A stretch of 64,000 nucleotides of DNA from Adiantum capillus-veneris (lineage: Eukaryota; Streptophyta; Polypodiopsida; Polypodiales; Pteridaceae). Below, piece after piece: positions 22,033 through 35,200 of this stretch; position 1 is the first letter of the stretch, and every line of letters starts with the position of its first letter. The stretch covers positions 84,712,342 to 84,776,341 of the forward strand of contig CM043953.1 of the NCBI GenBank assembly GCA_014529385.2, given 5' to 3'. Below the pieces are notes generated by a model. It was given only the letters and a program-made list of their open reading frames with translations, was not told the origin of the DNA and made no database searches. The position numbers and the translations under genes are program-made.

Positions 22033-24375
22033 ATTAGAGCCACGGAGCATTGCATTGCATGATTTTTGCATGTATCTTTTGTGGGGGACTTTGCGCCCAT
22101 GTCTAGATTATGTGCTTTGGTTTAGTAGAATACAAAGCTAATATTGCTTTAAACGGTTTGAGTTTTTATTTAAACATTATAGTGTAGAGTCAAAACAACA
22201 AAATAAGACATCCCTGCTACTATAGTATCCATAGCCTACTGATTGAGTGATTCTAATGTAGTGATTGCACTGGAGCTTATGAACTGAGAACTCATTATTA
22301 CAATAAACCCTACACCATCTATGATGCAAAACATAAAGATAGCTCTGCTTCTCTTTAAGTTTAATCTATATCGTGCATCTTTTGTATTTTGTATTAACTC
22401 CTATGTTGTGTGTGAGACAAAGGATATATATATATTCACAACAATGGACGTTTCAATTGCACAATCATGACTCCAACTCGACAACACTGCAAGGTCCATT
22501 ATATATATTCAATTTTCCATGCCTATGCGTTTGCTTGGCCTAACACGTAAATGCTACGGGACAAGGCATGACTTTCGTTTCTTATAATTTTTGGAGTGAC
22601 CACATTGCCAACTCTCCACCATACTTTTGTATAACACTTCTGCATGACATGCACTATACATTTGGCATTTTCACTTTGCGCCTAACTGCAATACAAAATG
22701 TTTAAATATTCACATTGCTTATGTAGCTTGATTCCTCCGACTTGCACATTTGGACGACACCCGTACACAATTACTAGGTTAGTTGATGCTTTTTGTATTT
22801 TGTGAGTTTGTCAATGCTTCCTTAAGTTTAGTTTAGCCACATGTTTTTCTCACTAGTGCATGCTCAATAGTTTGTACTTGTTTACTTAAGTGCTAGATAC
22901 TTAATTCGTGCACACATACTGGCTAACCCTTTATTTTATTCATTCATTGAGAGATTCGTGCAAATTCAACATTGGAATTCATCCTTGGAGGGAAAATTAC
23001 CCTCTAAAAGGAAATGGGGATTGAATGCGGCCCTGCTGAAAGTTCAGCGCTCAGAAGATATTCTCTTAGCAAACCCACCATCCAGATGGCTTTTCTTTAT
23101 ACATTAACCATGTATTGATTTTTTTTCGTAGTAACTAGCTCCATCATCCGAGCCCTTGCACGACTTTCTTCCTCATTTGCCTCCCATCAACCCAGCTCTG
23201 CTCCTGCCGCTCCTCTTCACCTCCCAAGCCATCTCGTCAGTCTCAGCCTTGATTTGTGCCAGATTCCTTCTAATGGACCTCTAACGACCGACGTCTTTCT
23301 TGTCGCTTGTGGTACCTGCTACATTTTCCCACAAATAAAGTGTTTTTTGGATTGCAGTAGCTACTAGATATTCCTATTGGCTCATACCTCAGTTTATTCA
23401 TTACTTTGCAAGATTCCTCGCACCTTAGGCTTCCCTTCCACTTGAGGCTACCCTTCCACTTTGAGATTAAGCTTCAAAAATGGAACGGTAGACTTGTACT
23501 CAACTCGTTGGCACCATGACTCTCAGTCAAACACCATAACCAGTCCAACTCGCAACCGATGGTGCTACAGGAGCGCAACCCATCTAATAAAAAAATGAAA
23601 ACCCCGTTTGACCCCTCATGGCTTTCGCCTTCGCTTTCACCTTGCTATGGTCTTCCTGCGTCACCTTGCTACCCATCTGTCGTCAGCTTTCTATGAGCCC
23701 GGCCTTCTCTGTAGCACCCCTTCACATTCACCAAAGAATCTTCCCCAATTCTCTCTAATAAAACCTTAAAAATGATTGGGTCCCCCCTACTGGCTCTCTA
23801 TATATTATATTCATTCATTCGAGCGATACCTCCTCCATATCCGGTCCAATGCTAATGTTCGGTGATTTGAGATCCCTCTCATGGGTCTCATCCCTACAAA
23901 GGTAGGTGACAGAGGATTCAAACGCAGACCAACTGCTCAAAAAGACTTCAAATAATGGTCACGTAGCCAACCCAACATCACCTTGTTGTTGTCATAGCGT
24001 GCAACCCATATAGTAAAAAAAGAAAATGCACTCACAGCTGCTAGCTTCACTGCGTGCGACCGTTGCCGCCCTTGCTGAGTTCGCCTCCACTTCCGCCCCC
24101 TCCCCCTCGTTTCTCTGCGTGCTTCGACGCCCATCGACACCTCCCATTCAGCTTCGAAAGGAATTTGCGTGATTCTGTGTTTTTTTTCGATTTTCCTCAG
24201 TTGGGTACCCCCTACCCTTGGCACTAAGTAACACCTGTATTTAATGTGGGGGAGAGTAATGGGATTGACGATTGAGGTTGGGAGGCGTGATCTTGAGGCA
24301 CACTAAACCTGGCCAGCGGGAAAAATAAAGCGGGCCGCCGAAAAAATGAGGGGCACTAAACCTGGCCAGCGGAAA

Positions 24376-24466
24376 AACGAGGCGCATCGATGAGATTTGA
24401 ACTCGTGACCTTGTAGTCCAAGTTTAGGGTCACATAGGCTAACCACCTCACCCGCACACACATTGT
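24376..24466 (-). repeat. tRNA-like segment with A- and B-box-like motifs
   Basis: Read on the minus strand: GTGAGGTGGTTAGCCTATG (A-box-like), then CTTGGACTACAAGGTCACGAG, then GAGTTCAAATCTC, which resembles the RNA polymerase III B box GGTTCRANYCC. The order and the roughly 35-base spacing are those of a tRNA or tRNA-derived SINE head. The acceptor stem pairs poorly and the T stem has a mismatch, so it is not a working tRNA gene. It is embedded in the inverted-repeat element. Confidence 0.4.
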
Positions 24467-24604
24467 GTATCCACAACCGTTTTTACAACGTAATTTTGTG
24501 AGTTGATATACATTGCCCATGTTGTCCAAGTTTAGTGCGTGTCTAGGTTTAGTTTTTGAGCAGACATCTGTGATTGACTGCGATCTCTCCAACCTTCGTG
24601 CATG

Positions 24605-24606
<2 letters not shown>

Positions 24607-24649
<43 letters not shown>
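24607..24649. repeat. poly-C tract, 43 bases
   Basis: An uninterrupted run of C just inside the right terminal inverted repeat of the small element. Its exact length may be unreliable in sequencing. Confidence 0.9.
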
Positions 24650-24690
24650 TTAAATATAGGTGTTACTTAGTGTTGAGGACCCCCTACCCT

Positions 24691-26394
24691 ACTTGATGTT
24701 AATCTACTTATGTCCTGTTATGTTCTATACAGCAATGTCAAGGCTAGTTTCTAATTTTTGGCCTGCCCAAAGGGCAAATGCTATAGAGATGCCTTCTCTT
24801 TTTGTTGACTAAAATAGAAAAAAATTGAGTTGTATTTTCAAGCATTTTTTGATAGGTCAAAAATGTTGATTTGTTGAAATAAGATAGTGGGCACTCATTT
24901 AAATGAAGAGTGTGTAAATCTAATGATGAACATGTCTTGAGTTTTGAAAAATGAAATGAATGCTCATTTCTGTAGTCATTTCTGCTAGTTAGTTGTTGGC
25001 ATAGAAAGGCTAGTTGCTTCTTGCTAGTGGCGAAAATGAAGAAAATAAATGCCACATTCCCTACAGTGTTCATGAGTGGTGAGATAATCTTAGTTTGAAT
25101 GGATGGGTCTTATCCTATTTTCATTTGGCAGAGGGATTGCATTCAAGGGTAAGTTAGGATTCCCAAAACTCTATGACTGAGCACTCGTACCGAGTTTCTA
25201 TTTCTACAGCAACCACGGAGCATTTGCATTGTAGGGTTTTTGCTCTTTGTGTGCGGTTGCAACCCTCCTGGGCCTTGCTCAGCGTATGATCACCGACTAG
25301 TGTTGGGTGAGGCTCATACTCTTATCTTTTTACGTGTCCTGCTTTCATTCTCTTGCACTTCTGAGTACTTGCAGTTCTATGCAAGATCAGTGTTGTGCAC
25401 TACTTGGAGCTCGTACTGCAGGAGAAGAATAGCAGAGTGCACAAAGTGGAGCCTTGGGAGTCTCTGGGTGCTGCAGGCATGGTAAGTTGTTTTATCAAGG
25501 CCTCGTTGCTTGAGGGATTTTGAAGGGTAGGTCTAGCCATCTAAATCGTTTTTATGTTTTTAGACTATGGAGCTACGATAGGGTTTGAAGGGGTGAAGCT
25601 TGACGTTCTGCTTACTTGTCTGCGCTTATGGGTCTTTCTCTGGGGCTTCATTCTCTTGGATTTGCTTATATATCTATTGGGTTTTATTTTCATTAATACT
25701 TTGGGTGTGTTTTTTGTGCGATTGCAGTTTGGTAATGAGGGGCTTCTGGAGACAGGAGCTCTAGGTAAGCTGCCTAAGAAAGATTTTCTCCCAAGCTTCT
25801 ACAGATGCCTTATGACTAATGGTGGTGGCCGGTGCGGGGAAAGTAAAGCTTGGTTTATCATCACTTGCTTTTTCCCCCATTGCCCGTTGCGACAAACAGT
25901 TGTTATGAAGAGAAGTTAGGGGCTTTGTCGAGATCCTCCACAGGATGGCCTTCCACCACGCAATTATTTCTGTTCTTGTTGTTCCTACACTTTTGAATGC
26001 CCGCACACATCTATGCTATTTGATGGTCGGTTTGGGGGAAGGGGTTGCAAAATGTAGTGTTTGCTGGTGCTAGAGCTGAGGCCAAATCTGAAGTCGACAA
26101 TGTAAACATAGATCACAAAGAAGATCCTAACACTGTTTGCTTTGTGTAGTGCAGATGGATGCCCATGAGTGACTGCTTGAAGGCCATGAACTTTCTTGGC
26201 TCTCTGGGTAGATATCGTAGAGGGTGATAGTTAGGGCAAGCTAAACGAGGGTGGTGGAACAAGGTAGGGGATGTAGATCTTATGGAGTTTTCGGATAGAT
26301 ATCTTGGCGTGCCTTTTGTTTGGAGCAGGACCCTAGGTTGTTCAAAACAGGCACATGTCTCGACTCTTGAGTCCTAAGGTAGGATTTATTCATC

Positions 26395-26432
<38 letters not shown>

Positions 26433-26449
26433 ACACACACACACACATA

Positions 26450-26535
<86 letters not shown>

Positions 26536-26575
26536 ACACATCTATTATCTATCTATTTTCCTCCTCCTCCTCCTC

Positions 26576-26652
<77 letters not shown>

Positions 26653-28339
26653 CTTCTCTGTCTCCCTCGTAATTTGAGGCATTTCATTTTATTACCATTC
26701 CAAAATATTAGTAATCGACTTTCTTTGAAGATTAGGAATCATCTCTTAATTTGATTCTCATGTAACCCTTTCGTGATACCATAAAGCTCAATTCATTAAG
26801 TAACTTGGGTTTGCCTTCAGTTTGTGGTCTGAGTATGTGTGCATTGGATTTTCCTGGTCCCAAATAATTTTACATTGCATACCTTTAGCAACTTAAACTA
26901 ATATTAATGATCATGTACTAAACCACCTCTGTGTGTGGTTTTAAATTCCATGCCTCGGTTGACCTTATTATGCAGGGCATTGCAAGCCATCATGAATTTT
27001 CACCTTGGTTATTTGGCCTTCCCTAAAGAACAGATCAAAGGTGAAGAGGAAGGAGAACGTGAGATCGAAGTTGAAGATGCTACTGCATGGGGGAAGGAAA
27101 AGTTGGTAATCAAAATAAGAAGTGGTCACGGGCTCCTAGCTTCACAACTTAACCAGATAGAACAAGTGAACTAGTTCCCATGTTGTTCCGATGGCAGGTT
27201 ATTAAGGTGTCTGGTGCTATTTGAGACAACTCAATCTTCACAAGAATACTAACGAGCCACCTTATGTCTTGTTAACCATGCAGAGAGCAGTTTGCCAATA
27301 GAGATGCTAAAGTGTTGGAGAAATAATAATCAAGCACTTTTAACGAAGCCAGAAGGGCACAATAATATTGGGTCGAGGAATTTGGAGATGATCACTTCTT
27401 GTATTGTGAAGGATAGCTGCAGCAATGTGTGTGTGCCATATGTGCTTGAAATTGGGGTTGAAGCATCTCCATCTGTTAACAGTTAAATTGAGTGTTGTGT
27501 TGCTTGAATGTCAACAGAAGCTGCAATGCATGCGTAGTGACATGGATATATTCTCAAGCAAGGTTCTTAAAGGCTCCTATGAGAATATGGCTTGTCAAAC
27601 TCTATATTACTACAGCTGATTAATCAAAGACTATGTGGCTTATCTCAAAGGTTGTGCTTGCAAATATTGTGTAAGGGATCATTGCATTGTAGCTAGAGTC
27701 ATCTTGAAATGAGGCTTTGTGTTAAATGTTCTAGTGATATGCCCCTCTTTAAGTCCATTCGAAGTCCTAAGTGGACCTACCCTTGGTTTGGGCTCCAAGC
27801 CCTAGTTTTTGATACGTGTGTTGCCGATGTCGCTCTCCCCTCTTTTGGATCTCTCACTTGATGTATGTGCACAAGTTTAACATACCTCTTGATGAGGGAA
27901 GGGGACACGGTGGTACACGTAAGGTTTATAACCCCCTTCTAATTAGGTTGAACATGCACATGCAGTTAGGTGTAATTGGAGCCAGGGGCTCTGGACATGA
28001 TGTTGTTGCAATTAGAAAGGTAAATTATACTAAGTATGTGTCAAAAAATCTTGTGGTATATTTCGCATTGTCTAAAAAGTGCTCCTTCTTCTTCTTCTTC
28101 TCTCTCTCTCATGTGATTATTGAATCAAGCTAGCTTAACAAAGAATATTGAGAATGGGGAGGATATGCATGGTGCTTGCTTCAACCCGTTTATCCATGTT
28201 GGTATCCATATTTCCAAGTGCAAGTGAATTTTAAAGTTTGCAAAAATCTTTCTTGAAGCAATTTTTTATTTGGACATATTCTGAATTTTTCTATCTTGAC
28301 TTATTTCAAAAGTTCAACTCATAAATTTGAACAACAGTC
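24691..28339. other. no recognised gene; microsatellite-rich
   Basis: Open frames such as 25554-25919, 26935-27174 and 27816-28133 carry no motif I know. Some show exon-like edges (CAG before GGCATTGCAAGCC near 26975; AAG before GTAAAT near 28020), so fragments of an unidentified gene cannot be excluded. Confidence 0.35.
26394..26651. repeat. compound microsatellite (CT)n(AC)n(CT)n(CTC)n(CT)n(AC)n
   Basis: About 260 bp of successive simple repeats: CT 26394-26415, CA to 26448, CT 26450-26533, CTC 26561-26580, CT to 26607 and CA to 26651. The open frame across it (26355-26672) is an artefact of the repeats. Confidence 0.95.
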
Positions 28340-28716
28340 TCTATCTACTAACATAGTATGGTGGAGTACATAACCCTTTATCTACTAACATAATATGGTA
28401 GAGTACATATCCCTTTACATGTGTCTCTCTCTCTATCTACTAACATAATATGGTGGAGTACATAACCCTTTACATGTGTTTCTCTCTCTATCTACTAACA
28501 TAATATGGTGGAGTACATAACCCTTTACATGTGTCTCTCTCTGCGAGATGAAAGCTAAACGCCAAGTGAGATGAAGGAGAGAGAAAGAGAGGCCGCCGGC
28601 GGTATTCGTATACATTAATTTCTATCTACTAATATAATATGGTGGAATACATAACCCTTTACATGTATCTCTCTCTGCGAGATGAAAGCTAAACACCAAG
28701 TGAGATGAAGGAGAGC

Positions 28717-28760
<44 letters not shown>

Positions 28761-28795
28761 CCGCCGGCAGTACTCGTATACATTAATTTCTATCT
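28340..28795 (+). repeat. compound tandem repeat upstream of RPB10
   Basis: A roughly 60-bp unit (TCTATCTACTAACATAATATGG, then TGGAGTACATAACCCTTTACATGTGTCTCTCT) occurs about five times. In the right half it is part of a larger unit of about 165-185 bp present twice. That larger unit adds GCGAGATGAAAGCTAAAC, AGTGAGATGAAGGAGAG, a GA run, GGCCGCCGGC and CGTATACATTAATTTCTATCTA. The second copy contains an expanded (GA)n (28721-28759). It ends about 110 bp before the RPB10 start codon, so it lies in that gene's promoter or 5' UTR region. Confidence 0.8.
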
Positions 28796-28904
28796 ATCCA
28801 TAGGCAGCAGGCCTTGTGATTTTATCACTTGTTCAAGATCGTGCTCCCATATACCCGTGCGTTAAGTTGAAGGACTACCAGGAGTGACTCGAGCACAAGC
28901 AGCC

Positions 28905-29944
28905 ATGATCATTCCTGTGCGCTGCTTCACTTGCGGAAAGGTGCCCTTTTCTTTTCTTCGGCAACTCCATTCGCTCTGTACATGACCTGCAAGATCATGT
29001 CTTTCTCTTTTGATCGCAGGTGATCGGAAACAAATGGGACACTTATCTGGACCTCCTTCAGGCTGATTACACAGAGGGGTATGTACTTTTCTTTCACCCC
29101 GTGCTAAGTAAATTTCTTAGCCTGATTACACAGAGGGGTTTGTAAGTAAATTTCTTGGCGGCTTGCAACATTTGAAGTGCTCTTTCCAGCAGAATTAGGG
29201 TAAGATAACTATTCCATAGTTCGTTTCGAAACTTCTTGGAATTCTCTCTGAGTACCATGGGTTTGTAAATGGAAGGGTTTTGTGGGTAAGATAACTATTT
29301 CCTAGTTGGAATTATGTGACAAAAAGTGTGTGCTACATTTTGCCACATGTAATACTCACTTTCACCAAGTCATGCGTGCTGCTTTAGGCTCCCCTATGTA
29401 CATGTATATAACGCTCCAATGGCTGGGTGGTCCCCTTTTTTGGGAAAAGCTTCTCTATGTTGCTCCTGCTTGATTCACAACCTACCTACACGAGCATGTA
29501 TTAGCTCCATTCTCTGGTAAGCATCACCCTGGATGTGTCATACCCAATTGCAGGTTTCCAAATTAAGTATAACATAAGTATCCAAATGAAAAAAGAGAAA
29601 AGTTTTAAGTGTTGAAGAAGCCTTGAATTTGTAGATCTCATACCTGAAATCATTATTGAACTAAGCCAAAACTAGTTTTGGAGGTCATCTCCTCGGTTTT
29701 GAGTGAGGGCTTCTTTGTGGGTGTGTTTGGCATTGTGAGGCTTTTCTAGAGTGTAGGCATTTGGGCCCAGCGTTTTTGCATCAGATCAGCCCTAGCATTT
29801 TGCAGCTTATCCGCATGAAGCATCAACACTTAGTATTTAGCATTGAGCCATTGTATCAGCATTTGTGCAAGTAATCAAAGCAAGTACTCACTTTGGCAAC
29901 AGAGCAAGGGGGTGCGTGAGGGTGGTTGGGATGGGACATGCAGT

Positions 29945-29999
<55 letters not shown>

Positions 30000-30445
30000 G
30001 CGTTCAGCTCAGTTTGTCTCAAGTGAAGTAAAGTAACCTTGTGTTTTTGCAAAGTACTAGATCTGAGCTACTTTTCTGACGCACCTGACAACTAATTTGG
30101 GAGTGATAGACTCTCGAGTTGGAATCAGGGAGTCGAGATTCTCGAGGAGGGACTTCGTATCCAGGATAGTAGAGTTGATGCTAAGATTTTTAGAGAAGAG
30201 GACTCTGAGAATAGAGTCGACTAGAGTTATAGGAATGCCATGCCCTGAGATTGGAAGGTAAGTTCCAGAGGTGATAACTTTTGCTCTCGAGCATTTTGAG
30301 TAAGGCGGGAATAGAGTTTTTCCCTGAGATTGGGAAGTCGAGGCTTTCGAGTACCATCGCGTCCGATCTAGAACGGACATGGTAATATGTTCGGTTCAAG
30401 TGCTTGTATTCTCCCCAATAATAGGTCCGAATGTTGCGTCGATCT

Positions 30446-30477
<32 letters not shown>

Positions 30478-32142
30478 AATTGGCTTCAGTAGTAAGTGAT
30501 AAATTCTATTTATTAGAGTATATTTGATATTGCTAGAACTTATCTAGTTAATGACACTTGCCCTGTTGCGGTGGACACTGGCTTGTCCGAAGGGTATGTA
30601 AGAGTGCCGGCATGCAATCCAAAGCCCTCCTTGGCATGCCCCATAAGTCTTTGAATGGACTTGGACTTCTGTTTGAGGCAATATCACCGAATTTCTTTGA
30701 GTAGATTGCAACAAACCACTCAACCTGTTGCTTGAAGGTGATTTTTTAAAAAGAAGAGACTGGTAGAAAAGTATCCCAAAATCTTTGGCAATAAGTGCCC
30801 AAAGTATCTTCTTTTGTCATCCACAGATGATACCAAGCCGTGATGACATCCTCTTCTTACTCTTTTGTAAGCCATGCTGAAGTGAAGACAATTTTGTAGG
30901 TGCTTCCTTGCACAACCGTAGAGTAGACCATGATGTCTGGGCGTTACCTTTCACATAAGATGCCACCCTTCGTACTGTGGAGTGTTTTGAGAAACGGCCT
31001 TCCGAAAAGACGATGTCAAACTGTGGATGAATGCAAGGGCTCGATGGGTGTCCTTGTAGCTTGAAAATGTGTCCCTCCTTGAAATCCTTGGTTTGCTTGT
31101 CCTTTTTCTCGAGATCGTCATATTGATTCAAATGGTGGAACGGTCTTCTCTTCTTCCCTTATATTGGCTCGTTAGAGCCAAAACTGTCATAATGCTTGCG
31201 GTGCCTTCTAGACTTTTTGTGAGATCTGCTTTTCTTGGTTTTTTTGGCTTCTCTTGTTCTACTAATTCTTTTGCTGCTTCCGATGCTTCCTGCCCTCCTC
31301 GTTGGAGTCAAAGGAGGAGCTCTCCGATGACTAAGACGACAAGCTGGGATTATTCTCGAAGCTAGAGCATTGACCGAGAGGCCTAAACCCTAAAATAAAG
31401 CAGAGCACACTTACTGTCACGTGTGAACTTCACTTGCGCTACATGGACATGTTTTTCTGCCACAATCTAGCATGATCCAGTAGCTTAGGACTGATTGAGC
31501 CTGGCACCTTTGTGAGCCTCTAACAGGATGTGCATGTCCAGGCCGGTCACTATTGCATTACGCTCTCTTGCACAGAACATTCATTTTCAGCATGTAGGCA
31601 TTTTGTGCTGCGTGAACCGTCTCTTGTTTGATCACCTAAGTAATAAGTGATTTTTAGCCTTTTTAAGAAATCGTGGACTGAACCTCTACCTGCTCGACCC
31701 AGCAAATCATCCGTATATAAGCAGTATGGGGAAAAGCGCTAGAAGACGGGAAGGGGCAGAAGGCAGTAGTACCCGCAAGAGCAAGTATCCCAATGCCTAG
31801 CGCTTCCCATCCTCAGCAGCACCAACGTTTTCACTCCTCAACGTTTTCAGTAATTCAGCACTTCAGCGTTTTTAGGTATTGGCATCAAGATCATCCCGGC
31901 GTTTGCAAATGAATGCAAAGACACAAGGAGGCAGACACCCAACCGGCAGCACCTCAGGATCTCTAGCGTTTTCTCACTGTAAGAGTGTCAGGTGCAGCGG
32001 AATTGAATATGGTGAAGATCTAGTTTTACACTTCCAAAAATCCTTTAACTTCTTTCCTTGTGTTAGTGAATGATTTGTGCTTCAACGAATGTTCCTTTTA
32101 CTTTCCCTGAAGAGAGGGGTTGAGAGAATGCAATAGAGATGT

Positions 32143-32210
<68 letters not shown>

Positions 32211-35200
32211 GACACCCGATGGGGTCCCAACCAACCCTCTCAAGGGCCTCCCACACCGTTATTGATGTGGAACGGGGGTCAAAACTGGGTGCGAACTACG
32301 CACATCTGTCAATCCGAGAATCGGATTGATGTGCTGATTGGCACGTCGGAATACTCTAACCTAAAACTACATGCTCGTCATGCCAGATGTCCATCCTAGT
32401 GTAATAACATCTGTCAAAACGCGTATACAAACCATTTATGCAAGAGGGTTCTAAAACTGGAAAAACCTAATCTAATGGAATCGTCTGGAAATGCAAGTCC
32501 TGCGAACAGGCTCACAAAATTGCTTGTACTAATTCTCCTAGAATTCTAGATATCCCTATCTAGGAAGAAGGGGAAAACTGGCTCTGGAAGTCGATGAAGC
32601 ATGTCCATGTGGCACACAGAGCCATGGGCATGTGACATCCTCTCCCGGTTAAGGTGATGTACCAATACAGATCTGCATGACGACCTTGTACGAGGCTAGA
32701 AAATCTAGATAGTGGATGAAAAAGCCTTTGGCCACCCGAGCATCTTTATGTGTCCCTCGATCCTTTAGGAAATGTTGCTTTGCTTCCTTCTTATTGCCAA
32801 ACTGAAATGGAAGCATTCGAAAAGGCTTCGACTTGGTGACAATGATCTCTAGTGGTGCTTCTTTTGGATTGCTCCTTGGAAGTCCACCCTTGTGGCGGAA
32901 ACTCGATAAGTCCACGTTCGAAACTCGATGTACGCTCAATGTCAAAAGTGACTCTCCCATTGTCATTCGCGGAGAGCAAGTTGTTCATTCTCCATCTCTC
33001 ATTTCTAATGTGCTGCCGAAGATTGAACGGTTTCAGGAGAAGGAGACTCTCTCGGTCTCGTCTTTCTCCAAAGCATGATACACAGGATTTGCATGATAAT
33101 GATGAGCATGATGATTTGGATGATAAGGACAAGCATGATGCTTTGCATGATGATCAAGATGCGTTTTCTCACAAGCATGATGATTTGTATCATCAAGAAG
33201 TGATTGTTCACAAGGATGATGTGTTGGTTGATACTTTCTCTAGTGAAGCTAACCTCATTGCAGATTCGATCAATCACGAAGAACCCATCTTGGCTTTCGA
33301 GTCGAGGTCCACAGCAAACCCCCAGGCAGATTCGATCAAACACGACGAACCGATCTTGACTCTCGAGCCTAGGTCCAAATAACCCTTACAGGAAGTACTA
33401 TGTGTTCAAATGATTCGTCAGCACACATTGTTCAAGTGTTTCATTCGTGATCGTGTCTTGTATTTTAGTCAGCGTCTTCATGTGATCCCTTTTCCTAGGC
33501 ATGACATATTGTACGTTGAGCACGTTTCACTCATGAATGAGCACGGATGTATGCGGATTATTCATGAAAAGCTGAAAAGTATGCATTCAAGGAAGTCACA
33601 TTCCATGTTTCTTCCTTGGTACGACACAGTTTCAGAAAGAGTACAAGAAAGTATGAGCACCAAGCATGGGCATTTCCGTTGTGAATTGCCACAGTTGATT
33701 GATTTAGATCAGAAGAGAAATATTCGATCTCATTGTTTGCGTGTGTGTGGTAAACGGTTTGGCACTCCGTCTATTTGTTCATCTACATTGCATGCACAGT
33801 CTTTAAGGAAGACGAGATTTTTTCCAGTCACTTTACATGGAATGGGTATGTTCATGTTTTTGTGTTGGAAGTGGTTTCAGGAATTTTCAGCCTCGGAGAT
33901 TCTTGAAGAAGGTAGACGCATGACTCTAGACGAAGTTGAAGCATTGAAGGAGCCACAAAAGACTTTGTGTCGCTTTCGGCGCGGCCCAAAGAAGCAAGCG
34001 TTGCAGACCTTTATGAAGTTCAAGTATCGCATGACCCACGCATCAGAGTGGGCCGGCGAAGAGTCCTTTCGAGGATTCCGGATGTTATTGGCGATCTCCC
34101 TCGACGCCACACAGTTCGGTACCAGTACCTCACTTTGAAAAGGAGGTGATGTCACGTGACACATCCAACCATATGTGTCCGTGGACAAGCTACAGCACCA
34201 GGGTTCAATCAGTCGAGTTAGTCTAGAATAGGAAGTGATCTGGCACTTTTGCGAGTCTGTTCGCAGACCGTGCATGTCCAGACACTTAGAGTAGATGCAT
34301 ATCCTCCGGTTGCATATAGCATGATCATAAGCATTCCCATCAGAATCCATCAGGGGAATTTTCCAGTGCATTAAACCTATTTTCCCTATTTTTGACATTT
34401 TTTACTTATTTATTAAGTGACTTTTGTTGGAAACTAGGTAGGGCAATTTTGCTAAGATAATATATAAGCAAACCAAAGCTAGCACTTTCTAGCAGAGGAG
34501 CAGTGCTCAACAGGCCAAGTCTCAACAAGAACAAGAACCCCTCTCAGCAAGACAACCTCCCCTTCATGCTAGCGTTTTTCCCTCAGCCCTTGGCGAATTT
34601 CAGCAGCATATCAGCGTTTGGACCAGCCCTTAGCCTGACGTTTTCAGCAAGGCTCTTCAGCAAGCAAGTGCCCAGCAAGATCAACGATTTCACCTCAGAA
34701 GGCCAGCGTTTTTGTTCAGCGTTTCAACCTTGCTTCAGCGTTTCCAGCCTTGTGCCCCCGGGGCGATTTCAGTAGGTAAATGTCACGTGACACATCCAAC
34801 CCTATGTGTCCGTGGACAAGCTACACCATGATCAGGGTTTAGTCAGTCCAGTCAGTCTAGATTAGCAGTGATCTGGCACTTTTGTGAGTCTATTCGTAGA
34901 CCGTGCATGCCCAGTCACTAAGTGTAGATGCATATCCTCTGGTTGCACACAGCATGATCATCAGTATTCCCTTCAGAATCCATTAGAATCAGTTAGGGGA
35001 ATTTTCCAATGCATTTAGCCCATTTTCCCTATTTTTGGTATTTTTCACTTATTATTTTTAAGTGACTTTCCAACAAAAGTAGGTAGGGCAATTTTGCTAA
35101 GTTAATATATAAGCAAACCCAAGTTAGCACTTTCTGGCAGAAGAGAGAGCAGAAGCACATGCTCAACAGGCACCTTCTCAGCAGAACCCCCCAAGTGACC

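Larger units (their letters stand above)
20276..24206. other. no recognised gene; scattered small repeats
   Basis: Mostly AT-rich sequence. One 161-codon minus-strand open frame (21564-21079) has an internal 48-bp duplication (VAPLIIHLHVRNKRLS then VAPLIIFLHVRNKRLM), but I cannot tie it to a family. An Arg-rich 95-codon frame (24224-23937) is also unassigned. A degraded LTR-type element is possible because two separate short segments are duplicated about 1-2 kb apart. Confidence 0.4.
24222..24672. mobile_element. small inverted-repeat (MITE-like) element
   Basis: A 23-bp terminal inverted repeat with one mismatch bounds 451 bp: CACTAAGTAACACCTGTATTTAA at 24222-24244 and its complement at 24650-24672. 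The CACTA start recalls CACTA-superfamily termini. The 3-bp flanks (TGG and TTG) do not match exactly. Outside, the 12-bp ACCCCCTACCCT is found on both sides in direct orientation (24207-24218 and 24679-24690), which might be a long or displaced target duplication. Inside are nested GCACTAAACCTGG-type repeats in both orientations, a tRNA-like segment and a 43-base C run. No coding capacity. Confidence 0.55.

Noticed and set aside
24376-24466. Functional tRNA gene
   Set aside because: A- and B-box-like motifs are present but the acceptor stem does not pair and the T stem is imperfect.
24744-25073. 109-codon minus-strand ORF
   Set aside because: No motif, biased composition from AT-rich DNA, no splice or start context.
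26355-26672. Ser/Leu/Thr/His-rich ORF
   Set aside because: Entirely a translation of simple repeats.
30057-30380. 107-codon minus-strand ORF in RPB10 intron 2
   Set aside because: No domain recognised. Probably chance or an old LTR fragment.
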